Positions 1-6,065 are shown, counted from the stretch's first letter. The stretch is DNA of 7,835 bases from Bacteroidota bacterium (GCA_023412195.1 JAEYNZ010000041.1:1-7835); one strand, 5' to 3'. Notes: a model not told the origin generated them from the sequence alone. Numbers and translations: made by a program.

Positions 1-288
1 GATATGGGTAACATGTATATTGCCGGGGCAATGGCAAAGGACGTACTGGGGAAATACCCGGGCCGCTATGATAACATTCACGTTAAAGACATGATCCGCA
101 CAGAGGGTGGTGAAGGCTACGAAAGTACAATCCTGGGCAAGGGACTTGTGGGAGCACAGGAAGTAACAGACATGGCTTATGACATGGGCACAAAACTTTT
201 TGTTATCGAACAGGAGGCATACCAGGGCCTGCCTCCAATGGAATGCATGAAGCAGAACCTGTCAATTATAAAGGACTGGGGGTACTGA
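1..288 (+). CDS. Sugar phosphate isomerase/epimerase (xylose isomerase-like TIM barrel), C-terminal part
   Basis: The reading frame is open at the left window edge and ends with TGA at 286-288, so only the last 95 residues are visible. Family members are cytoplasmic or exported metal-dependent enzymes that isomerise or epimerise sugars and related polyols; the substrate cannot be told from this piece. Visible family marks, counted from window base 1, are a DxGN strand end (residues 1-4), a KYPGR segment (18-22) followed by the metal/substrate strand motif HVKD (27-30), a GKG turn (46-48) matching the usual G-x-G before the last helices, and a final barrel strand FVIEQE (67-72) with acidic residues where the family has a conserved Glu. 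The end (PMECMKQNLSIIKDWGY) resembles the usual last helix, so the C-terminus looks complete. The ATG at 4-6 is internal, not the start. A strong terminator follows 37 bp downstream. The family call is solid; the specific reaction is unknown. Confidence 0.85.
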   Translation, partial: DMGNMYIAGAMAKDVLGKYPGRYDNIHVKDMIRTEGGEGYESTILGKGLVGAQEVTDMAYDMGTKLFVIEQEAYQGLPPMECMKQNLSIIKDWGY

Positions 289-325
289 TCTTCTGCCAGT
301 TCTTTCTTCCCCATTTTAAACTTAT

Positions 326-370
326 AGAACCGCTGTACGGAAATTAATACGTATGGCGGTTCTTTATTTT
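326..370 (+). terminator. Rho-independent terminator of the isomerase gene
   Basis: An inverted repeat pairs 326-339 with 350-363 around a 10-nt loop. The outer eight pairs (AGAACCGC with GCGGTTCT) are perfect, and six inner pairs follow, including two G-T wobbles. It runs directly into a T-rich tract at 363-370 (TTTATTTT). Its position 37 bp after the isomerase stop and the T-tract on the + strand make it the natural end of that transcript. Confidence 0.85.
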
Positions 371-436
371 GAGAGCTGCTATAAAAGCACCATTAAGTTA
401 ACTTCTTTAATATTACAAGGGATCAGTTTCGCATAC

Positions 437-592
437 ATGTGACCCCTACAGGGTCAGAAACCCGTTGGAACCTGCATTACCTTTAAACATGTAACTCACT
501 CAGGATTAAGATAACCTGATTGAACCTGAAAGGTCCACATGTTTATAGAAAGGAAAATGCACAGATGCAACCCGATACTGAAGGGGCCGTAA
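437..592. repeat. Palindrome-rich repeat unit, copy 1 (REP/BIME-like)
   Basis: This is the left copy of a unit that recurs 199 bp further right. It carries four short hairpin elements. Element 1 (440-456) has a perfect 6-bp stem, TGACCC with GGGTCA, around CTACA. Element 2 (493-507) is decayed. Element 3 (521-537) has TGAACC against GGTCCA around TGAAA, with one mismatch. Element 4 (around 575-588) contains CTGAAGGGG. Elements 1 and 2 have the loop in one orientation (CTTCA-like) and 3 and 4 in the other (TGAAG-like), so the unit is an imperfect inverted repeat as a whole. The block ATGTTTATAGAA after element 3 is also shared with copy 2. The layout resembles paired REP elements (BIMEs), but no transposase is present in the window and I cannot assign it to a named family. 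Confidence 0.75.
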
Positions 593-635
593 TTTCTCTT
601 ATATAATACAAATGATGAGTTCCTGGAATCTGATT

Positions 636-791
636 ATGTGACCCCTTCAGGGTCAAAACCCCTCCAGCACCTGATTTTTTTACAATCATGTAATCTCTTC
701 AGGATTAAGAATCCTTTTCTGAACCTGAAGGGTTCACGTGTTTATAGAAGAAGGATATATCCGGTACGACCGACCCTGAAGGGGTGGCATG
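636..791. repeat. Palindrome-rich repeat unit, copy 2 (REP/BIME-like)
   Basis: This is the better-preserved copy, collinear with copy 1 at a constant 199-bp offset (198 at the last element). Element 1 (639-655) pairs TGACCC with GGGTCA around CTTCA. Element 2 (692-706) pairs AATCT with GGATT around CTTCA, with one wobble. Element 3 (720-736) pairs TGAACC with GGTTCA around TGAAG, perfectly. Element 4 (772-785) pairs ACCC with GGGT around TGAAG. Elements 1 and 4 are inverted copies of each other over 14 bp (641-654 against 772-785), so the unit has terminal inverted repeats. Elements 2 and 3 form the inner inverted pair. The loop stays constant while the stem sequence varies with pairing kept, which points to selection or origin at the level of hairpin structure. 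Confidence 0.78.
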
Positions 792-860
792 TATTCTTTT
801 AACAAACGTTTAGTGTGAAATTAGATTATGGTGTGTAGTTTGCTACTTCAAATTTAATAT

Positions 861-936
861 ATACTCTCTCCGGTGTAAATTCAATATTAATTGAATTTAC
901 ACTAGACTTGGTATAGGGATGAACCGGAGAAAGTAT
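861..936. repeat. Nested inverted repeat (two-layer stem-loop)
   Basis: An outer inverted repeat pairs 861-873 with 924-936 (13 positions, one C/A mismatch at 866/931). Immediately inside it lies a perfect 13-bp hairpin pairing 873-885 with 890-902 around ATTA. A single-stranded stretch, 903-923, separates the inner hairpin from the right outer arm. The inner stem is AT-rich (GTGTAAATTCAAT) and the outer arms end in CCGG. It could be a structured RNA, a dyad operator, or the remains of a tiny mobile element. No T-run follows either side, so it is not itself an intrinsic terminator, and no clear target-site duplication flanks it. Confidence 0.6.
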
Positions 937-948
937 CCAATAATCATT

Positions 949-977
949 AAAAAAAAAGTCCGGTGTAAACCGGACTT
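949..977 (-). terminator. Rho-independent terminator for the leftward dehydrogenase transcript
   Basis: A perfect 9-bp stem pairs 956-964 with 969-977 (AAGTCCGGT with ACCGGACTT) around GTAA. On the minus strand the hairpin is followed by nine consecutive U residues (A949-A957 on the + strand). It lies about 130 bp beyond the dehydrogenase stop. On the + strand no T-run follows, so it works in the leftward direction only. Confidence 0.88.
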
Positions 978-1107
978 CTGTACAATGAATTGATGACAAT
1001 TCCTAAAAACCAATTAATTTTCAATATTGCCACCATTAATTTTGCAGGCTGACCAAACAATAAGAGATCAGGGGGGATCAAACACTTGAGGACGCTTGCC
1101 TGCTATT

Positions 1108-1974
1108 TTAACTTTGCATTGATTTTCCTCCATCGGGATGTAACACCTGACCAGTCATATATGATGCATCGTCCGATGCAAGAAAAACATAACAAGGTGC
1201 AACTTCACTTGGTTGACCGGGTCTTCCAAAAGGCACGTCTTTTCCGAACTTCTCCACTTCCTCTTTTTCAAAAGTGGAAACAATCAGGGGAGTCCAGATC
1301 GGACCTGGAGCAACACCGTTCACCCTGATCTTTTTTTCTGCAAGATTTTTTGCAAGTGAACGGGTAAATGAAGTAATGGCACCATTGGTGGCTGCATAAT
1401 CAAGAAACCGCGGGCTTCCTTCATATGCTGTTACACTGGTGGTTGTTATGATGCTGTCGCCTTCGCCCATATGTTTGAGGCACGGCTTTGTGAGATAATA
1501 CATAGCGAAAACATTGGTCTGGAATGTTTTCTCCATTAAATCCAGATCAAGATCTTCAAAACCTTTTGAAGGATGCTGTTCACCTGCGTGGTTCACCAGG
1601 ATGTTTATCTTTCCGAAAGCATCAGCAGTTTTCTTTACTGCTTCTTCACAGAACTTTCTGTCACGGAGGTCACCACGAATCAACAGGCATTTCCTGCCTT
1701 CTTTTTCAACAAGTGATTTTGTTTCTTCGGCATCCTTGTCTTCTTCCAGATAGATGATGGCCACATCGGCACCTTCGCGGGCATAATGCACAGCAACTGA
1801 ACGGCCTATTCCTGAATCGCCGCCGGTTATCAAAGCTGCTTTCCCTTTAAGTTTACCTGAACCTTTATATTTATCTGTAATATAAACCGGCTTAGGGTCC
1901 ATTTCATGTTCGTGACCCGGAACGTCCTGAGTTTGCCCGCTGATTTTTTTAGAAGTTTTTTCGTATTTATCCAT
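1108..1974 (-). CDS. Short-chain dehydrogenase/reductase of the YghA / general stress protein 39 type, with altered active site
   Basis: A 288-residue protein with a Rossmann fold that would bind NAD(P)H and reduce or oxidise a small carbonyl or alcohol; the substrate is unknown. The extended N-terminus (residues 1-43, with HEHEMDPKP) and the APGPIWTPL segment (222-230) are typical of the E. coli YghA and B. subtilis YdaD (GSP39) subfamily. The cofactor-binding motif TGGDSGIG is at 50-57. The catalytic Asn (N154), Ser (S180) and Tyr (Y193) are in place. The catalytic Lys expected four residues after Tyr is Asn (Y193-A-A-T-N197, codon AAT), and the usual NNAG motif reads NHAG (128-131). The start ATG at 1972-1974 is preceded by an A-rich leader without a Shine-Dalgarno sequence. 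It lies 55 bp after the UPF0391 gene in the same direction, so co-transcription is likely. Family is certain; whether the enzyme has normal activity is open. Confidence 0.92.
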   Translation of the reverse strand: MDKYEKTSKKISGQTQDVPGHEHEMDPKPVYITDKYKGSGKLKGKAALITGGDSGIGRSVAVHYAREGADVAIIYLEEDKDAEETKSLVEKEGRKCLLIRGDLRDRKFCEEAVKKTADAFGKINILVNHAGEQHPSKGFEDLDLDLMEKTFQTNVFAMYYLTKPCLKHMGEGDSIITTTSVTAYEGSPRFLDYAATNGAITSFTRSLAKNLAEKKIRVNGVAPGPIWTPLIVSTFEKEEVEKFGKDVPFGRPGQPSEVAPCYVFLASDDASYMTGQVLHPDGGKSMQS

Positions 1975-2029
1975 ATTTTATTAAGCTTTTTGTTGTTTTT
2001 CAGCAATTTATGCTATTACTTAAAAAAAC

Positions 2030-2188
2030 TCAGGACATGAAGTTTATAATCAGCACGATTACTAAAATCACAATGAAAATGTAAAAAAGAATCTTTGCAA
2101 TTGCTGCAAAACCTTTTGCAATTCCTGTAAAACCTAATAAAGCAAATGCAAATGCAGCAATTAAAGCTGCTATAATCCATCCTATCAT
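2030..2188 (-). CDS. UPF0391 (DUF1328) small membrane protein
   Basis: A 52-residue, very hydrophobic protein beginning MIGWIIAALIAAFAFALLGF. It has two predicted membrane helices (about residues 3-20 and 33-50) linked by the short turn TGIAKGFAAIAKI, which is the family's hallmark (YtjA of E. coli has LGFTGIAG...AKILF in the same place). Length fits the family's usual 50-60 residues. It would sit in the inner membrane; the biochemical function of the family is not known, and members are often linked to stress conditions. ATG is at 2186-2188 with AGGA close upstream in the transcript, and the stop is TGA at 2030-2032. It precedes the stress-type dehydrogenase by 55 bp, which suggests a two-gene stress unit. 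No paralog is visible nearby. Confidence 0.88.
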   Translation of the reverse strand: MIGWIIAALIAAFAFALLGFTGIAKGFAAIAKILFYIFIVILVIVLIINFMS

Positions 2189-2489
2189 AATCCTGATATT
2201 TTAAGTTCTAAATTCCCGGGTGTTCATTCCAATGTTTGTTCCTATGAAAAAAATAACAATACAATATTCTAGATATACCACAGTCAATTCTAATAGCCTA
2301 TATTTAATTAACTTAAAACTAACACTTTGTGTTTATAATAAAAATAAAAATGACTGGTGCCGGTGCCTACATTGTAAAAGGAATTGTTGAAGCAGTAGTA
2401 CACTAAATCCCCATTTTGAGGTAAAAATTCTACATCATGCAAAGGGTTCACTTACAGCTTCATATTTAAGATATTTTAATCTTTTGCTA

Positions 2490-2520
2490 TTGTTAAACCC
2501 TAAAGAAATTTATAACTTGG
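2490..2520 (+). promoter_or_regulatory. Possible Bacteroidota-type promoter for the DUF1059 gene
   Basis: The known Bacteroidota primary promoter has TTTG near -33 and TAnnTTTG near -7. Here TTG (2490-2492) and TAACTTGG (2513-2520) are 20 bp apart; the -7 box differs from the consensus at one fixed position. It would give a leader of about 30 nt ending at the strong ribosome binding site. The match is partial and the AT-rich surroundings make chance likely. Confidence 0.3.
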
Positions 2521-2544
2521 GATAAAATTCATACAATAAATATC

Positions 2545-2550
2545 AGGAGG
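2545..2550 (+). promoter_or_regulatory. Strong Shine-Dalgarno sequence of the DUF1059 gene
   Basis: AGGAGG sits 8 nt before the ATG at 2559, with near-ideal spacing. It fixes the start. It stands out because the large genes in the window have only A-rich leaders without such a site. Confidence 0.8.
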
Positions 2551-2558
2551 TACAATCT

Positions 2559-2744
2559 ATGACAAAAGTAAAAGTAGTTTATTGCCACGATCTGGGTTTT
2601 GATTGTGAAGGTGTTGTCCGTTCTGAATCAGAAGAGGAATTGCTGTCGAAAGTTGCCGCTCATGCACGCGATGTACACGATGTAAATGAGATTTCTGATG
2701 AAATGATAGACAAAGTAAAGGCAGTTATAATAGTAGAGGAATAA
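2559..2744 (+). CDS. DUF1059 family small protein, putative metal binder
   Basis: A 61-residue soluble protein. The family mark is an N-terminal strand with C9-H-D-L-G-F-D-C16, followed by a helix EEELLSKVAAHARDVH carrying H35 and H40. Two cysteines and two histidines in this spacing could bind a metal such as zinc; this is an inference from residue pattern, since the family has no established biochemical role. The C-terminal part (ISDEMIDKVKAVIIVEE) forms a predicted helix and final strand, and the total length matches the family. The AGGAGG site 8 nt upstream supports the start and efficient translation. The gene is alone on its strand and runs head-on into the ABC permease gene, with only 9 bp between the stop codons and no hairpin terminator between them. 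Confidence 0.88.
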   Translation: MTKVKVVYCHDLGFDCEGVVRSESEEELLSKVAAHARDVHDVNEISDEMIDKVKAVIIVEE

Positions 2745-2753
2745 CTTTCAGGT

Positions 2754-5700
2754 TCATTCCACCTTCAGGTCAGCTACCAGCACTTTTTTCCTGAGTGAGA
2801 ACCAGCATAATCCTGCTATCCAGAGGATACCGTTGAAAAGGATAAGCAATGTAACAAGGACAACTGTTTTAAAGGATACATCTGTATTGGTGGAAAGAAA
2901 GGATGGAAGGGTTGCTACGACGGCTGTAACAAATCCTGTTACCACTCCTGCAGCAAGCAGAAGCAGGTATTCATTCACCAGCAGGCGGAACAGTTGTGGG
3001 ATACCGAAACCAATTGCCCGCATTAGTGCAATTTCGCGGCGGCGTTCAAGTATGGTACGTGCCAGGATTACAGCCAGTCCTATGGTACCCAGTATCATTC
3101 CAAGTGCCCCCAAAGCCAGAAATATGCTGAGGTATGTGTTCGTTACTGAGTAAAACTCAACCAGACGGCGGGCAGTGGATTCCATTTCCCATCCATAATC
3201 ACGGAAAACCGACTGAAGTTCCTCTGCTGTACCGGCTTCCTTTTCAGGTTCACCATCGATGAGAAAAACATAAGAACCGCTGCTGGATGGGTAATTTCTC
3301 AGAAAATTCTCATTTGAAATAATAATATATCCCTGGAACACAGAAGGTGTGGTTCCGGCAATCAGTTTTAGCCTGAGGGTGTCTCCTTTTTCATTCTGAT
3401 AAAGAAGGATATCTCCCACCTTTTTTCCCAGCCCCCATTGAATGACAGTCTGGTCGGCTATGGCAGGAATCCAGTCTTCACCGGATGAATAGTTCAGGGA
3501 AAGCCAGGGATCATCGGCATCGAAACCTTTCATCCTTGTGGCGAAGGAAAATCTTCCGCTCAGCTCAGATGGATTTACACCCAGAATGGCAGGTTGTGCT
3601 ATTCGGTTCAGGTTCAGACAGCTGGCATCATCACCCTCCACCAACCTGAACTGTACGGCAGTAAAATCTTCATGAATGCCCTCTTCACTCCTTCTGGCAG
3701 GATCATTCAGGTTGTAAAGCACGGGCATTGTTGTTTGGGCAAAATACATAAACCCCCCTGTCCCGCTGGTTTTGTCCTGTGCATTGGCAAAAAGGTCGAG
3801 TTTGTTGGAACCTGTTGAGACTACGAGGAAGGTTCCCAGTGCAAACAGGATTACAACAGTAAGTGAACGGTTCCTGTTCCGGGCAAGGTTCAGCATGAAA
3901 AGCTGTTCCAGCCTGATTTTGTCTGAAGATCCGTTATCCGTTCTGAACAGGAATTTTCTGAAAACCAGCAGCAAACCTGCCAGAAGCAGCCCCCCTGATA
4001 AAAAGAAGAGTGCAGGGTTCAGTGCAGCAGGCCTGACCAGTTGAATCAGCAACAGCAATACAGGAACGAGGATGCATACCCACATCAGAATATTATATAC
4101 CAGCTGCCGTTTTTTTGAAATTACACCACTTGTTCGTTTTTGAAGATCTGCTGTTTTTTGTTTCTGGTACCTTCTGATTGAAAGCAGGATTACAACCATT
4201 GACACAATAACACTGATGACAAGACCAATGGCCAGTGTTAACGGAAAAACCCGGATAAACAGCACATTGGTACGGACAATTTCGAACCACAGGGTATTCA
4301 GTACCCGGAAAACGGCTGTGGTATAAATTAAGGAAAGTACAAGCCCCAACAGCCCCCCAGCCAGTGCCACTGTAAAACCTTCGAGAAGAAACATATTTCT
4401 TACCTGCTTTTCCCTGAATCCCAATGCCGACAGGACACCGATTTCAGCCGACCGGCTTTCAAGGTTCAGCCTGAAAAGCAGTGCGATCAGAATAACGGCA
4501 GCCACCATGATGAAGAAACTAAGCCCAAGGAACAACCCGCTGAAATCAGTACCATTGCGGGCAGCAGATATACCCTGTTCGCGGATGGGCTCAACTGCCA
4601 TACCCAGATCGGCGGGAAATATGTTTCCGGCAAAAACATCATGAAACTTTACCTCATCAAAACTTTCTGAAGGAAACCTTACAGCGGTGTACACCCCAAA
4701 GCGGTTTTCCCACATTTGAAGGGCCTTACTTATAGAAATATATGCTTTCGGAGCCCCTTTCCATTCATTCCAGTATGCTTCATCCTTATCGCGGATTGCA
4801 TCCAGGTCGATGGGAACACCGGCATCCCATTCGCGGCAATGCCCTGCATCAGAAAGCCCGGGTAGCCAGGGCATGCGCGTTGAATCGGCCCATACTTTTG
4901 TCATAGGCACAATTTCTTTAACAGTAAATACATTCTTCTTTTCTGTAAGCTGCCGCAAGGGACCTATTTCAAGGTACCTGACTGTGATGTTGTCGCCGGG
5001 TCTGGCATTCAGGTCATCGGCTGCCCACTGGGTAAGGATGATTTCATCATCGTGGAGTTGTCCATCAGAAAGGGAGGAAACAAAGGAATAGGGAATCTCT
5101 TTACCACTGGTCTTCAACCCTGAACCAGGCTCTTTATCCAATGCAACAAATGCAGTTTCAACCGGAGTATCCAGTCCGATACCATTTACAAAATAAGATA
5201 TGATGGGGTTTGATCCGGGAAGCTGCTCCAGGGTCTGCGCCACTTTAGGCTCCATAAAAACACGTTCAGTCGAGATTTCAACCTCCCCGGTTGCTTCTAT
5301 GAATTTTATGTTCAGGCCTGCATCGGCAGGAGTAAGGCTGTTTTTCACAGAATTTTGAACTTCTGCATTGCCAAGAGTAGTTGAAACCAGCAGATGGTTG
5401 GCCTTTCCTTCGAATTCCATCAGACGGTTCAGTCTGCTCAGTGAAACAAAAATATTATAAGGCGAAGTTTGGGAAGTTTTAAGGTTAAAACTTCCCATCT
5501 CCTCTTTTTCCACTATTTTTTTAACAGATGCCCTCAGTGAAACACTTACCTCTTCTGCTGAAACAAACGGGGCATTAAGCGGGATCAGGCTGGCCTTTTT
5601 GATTCTTACAAGAATGAATTCTCCCTCTGAGGTTTCCAGCTTTTCAGCCAGATTCCGGCTGATTATAATTTCATTGTCGTTCAGTTCAGTATATATCGGA

Positions 5701-6065
5701 GTGCCGGCTATCTTTTCGAAGTGATGATCTACCCCAACAACCTGTACCCTGTTTACCCGTTGCTGCCCTCCACCTGCCACTGCAACACCTTCCAGTAAGA
5801 GAATGGGTGCAGCATGAATCTCAGGATGATCAGCTTCCATTTCTGAGGCCATTTCCTGCCGGAAGTACCGTTCAGTAACAGCTACCAGGTGGGTAGTTTC
5901 TCCCAGCCGGAAAAAGGTTGACTGTTCAAGACTGTACCGCACAGAATCACCTATAATCAGTGATCCGGTAATGATCATTGTACTTATAGCCACGCCAAGG
6001 GCTACAAGCAGATTTGCCTTCAGGTAATGGAGGAATGATTGTAATATGTATTTGAATTTTGTCAT
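2754..6065 (-). CDS. ABC transporter permease with tandem FtsX domains (MacB/LolC-type)
   Basis: An 1103-residue inner-membrane protein and partner of the ATPase encoded just upstream. An N-terminal membrane helix (about 16-37) is followed by a large periplasmic MacB-PCD-like domain (about 40-505). A first FtsX block has helices near 508-531, 560-585 and 605-630. Two further helices (655-677, 684-702) form a linker, then comes a helix at 733-752, a second periplasmic domain (about 755-972), and a second FtsX block (976-1001, 1027-1054, 1066-1090). That makes about ten helices. Both FtsX blocks carry the cytoplasmic coupling motif that contacts the ATPase: ESRSAEIGVLSALGF (536-550) and ERRREIALMRAIGF (1007-1020). 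A segment around 403-446 (GLSDAGHCREWD, PIDLDAIRDKDEAYW, GAPKAYIS) looks like a conserved block of this large-permease subfamily. The start lies 72 bp after the ATPase stop and has no Shine-Dalgarno sequence. No membrane-fusion protein or outer-membrane partner is present in the window, and the substrate is unknown. Confidence 0.9.
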   Translation of the reverse strand: MTKFKYILQSFLHYLKANLLVALGVAISTMIITGSLIIGDSVRYSLEQSTFFRLGETTHLVAVTERYFRQEMASEMEADHPEIHAAPILLLEGVAVAGGGQQRVNRVQVVGVDHHFEKIAGTPIYTELNDNEIIISRNLAEKLETSEGEFILVRIKKASLIPLNAPFVSAEEVSVSLRASVKKIVEKEEMGSFNLKTSQTSPYNIFVSLSRLNRLMEFEGKANHLLVSTTLGNAEVQNSVKNSLTPADAGLNIKFIEATGEVEISTERVFMEPKVAQTLEQLPGSNPIISYFVNGIGLDTPVETAFVALDKEPGSGLKTSGKEIPYSFVSSLSDGQLHDDEIILTQWAADDLNARPGDNITVRYLEIGPLRQLTEKKNVFTVKEIVPMTKVWADSTRMPWLPGLSDAGHCREWDAGVPIDLDAIRDKDEAYWNEWKGAPKAYISISKALQMWENRFGVYTAVRFPSESFDEVKFHDVFAGNIFPADLGMAVEPIREQGISAARNGTDFSGLFLGLSFFIMVAAVILIALLFRLNLESRSAEIGVLSALGFREKQVRNMFLLEGFTVALAGGLLGLVLSLIYTTAVFRVLNTLWFEIVRTNVLFIRVFPLTLAIGLVISVIVSMVVILLSIRRYQKQKTADLQKRTSGVISKKRQLVYNILMWVCILVPVLLLLIQLVRPAALNPALFFLSGGLLLAGLLLVFRKFLFRTDNGSSDKIRLEQLFMLNLARNRNRSLTVVILFALGTFLVVSTGSNKLDLFANAQDKTSGTGGFMYFAQTTMPVLYNLNDPARRSEEGIHEDFTAVQFRLVEGDDASCLNLNRIAQPAILGVNPSELSGRFSFATRMKGFDADDPWLSLNYSSGEDWIPAIADQTVIQWGLGKKVGDILLYQNEKGDTLRLKLIAGTTPSVFQGYIIISNENFLRNYPSSSGSYVFLIDGEPEKEAGTAEELQSVFRDYGWEMESTARRLVEFYSVTNTYLSIFLALGALGMILGTIGLAVILARTILERRREIALMRAIGFGIPQLFRLLVNEYLLLLAAGVVTGFVTAVVATLPSFLSTNTDVSFKTVVLVTLLILFNGILWIAGLCWFSLRKKVLVADLKVE

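Larger units (their letters stand above)
289..1107. other. Non-coding region with repeats, between convergent genes
   Basis: This 819-bp stretch separates the isomerase gene (+) from the dehydrogenase gene (-), whose 3' ends face each other. I see no convincing gene in it. It holds, in order: the isomerase terminator (326-370), two copies of a palindrome-rich unit (about 437-592 and 636-791), a nested inverted repeat (861-936), and the terminator of the leftward transcript (949-977). The remainder, 978-1107, has only a short GATC-flanked G-run palindrome (1066-1079) and no feature I can name. Because both flanking genes end here, no promoter is needed for them in this gap. Confidence 0.7.
2189..2558. 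other. Divergent intergenic region
   Basis: These 370 bp lie between the 5' ends of the leftward UPF0391 gene and the rightward DUF1059 gene and must contain promoters for both. The stretch is very AT-rich (especially 2240-2350 and 2455-2555). I find no long inverted repeat, no RNA gene and no convincing coding sequence. The only open frame of note is an 18-codon one at 2350-2406 with no good ribosome binding site. A tentative promoter for the DUF1059 gene lies at 2490-2520; no clear Bacteroidota-type promoter could be picked for the leftward gene. Confidence 0.6.

Noticed and set aside
539..592. 17-codon open frame (+) inside repeat copy 1, starting MFIERKMHRC
   Set aside because: The matching frame in copy 2 lacks the ATG and stops earlier, and the shared sequence is better explained by the hairpin repeat.
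437..791. CRISPR array
   Set aside because: There are only two diverged units of about 155 bp, with no short identical repeats, no regular spacers and no cas genes.
861..936. tRNA gene, suggested by the 76-nt length with paired ends
   Set aside because: The outer stem is 13 bp, there is no T-loop or anticodon arm arrangement, and the inner hairpin is too long for any tRNA arm.
1066..1079. Palindrome-like GATCAGGGGGGATC
   Set aside because: It has only 4-bp arms around a G-run; it is within chance expectation and has no matching partner elsewhere in the window.
1086..1328. Open frame on the + strand overlapping the dehydrogenase 3' end
   Set aside because: It lies opposite a well-supported enzyme gene and its product resembles nothing recognisable.
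2010..2032. Terminator between the UPF0391 gene and the dehydrogenase gene (T-run in the minus-strand transcript)
   Set aside because: The T-run is preceded only by a weak 5-bp A/T stem that overlaps the coding end; it is unlikely to stop transcription.
2350..2406. 18-codon open frame (+) between the divergent genes, MTGAGAYIVKGIVEAVVH
   Set aside because: It has no ribosome binding site and no recognisable family, and is too short to separate from chance in this AT-rich gap.
4810..5091. Open frame on the + strand within the permease gene (and similar ones at 2833-3153, 3594-3818, 3772-4044)
   Set aside because: These are shadows of the permease gene; they have no family resemblance and low-complexity Ser/Arg-rich composition.
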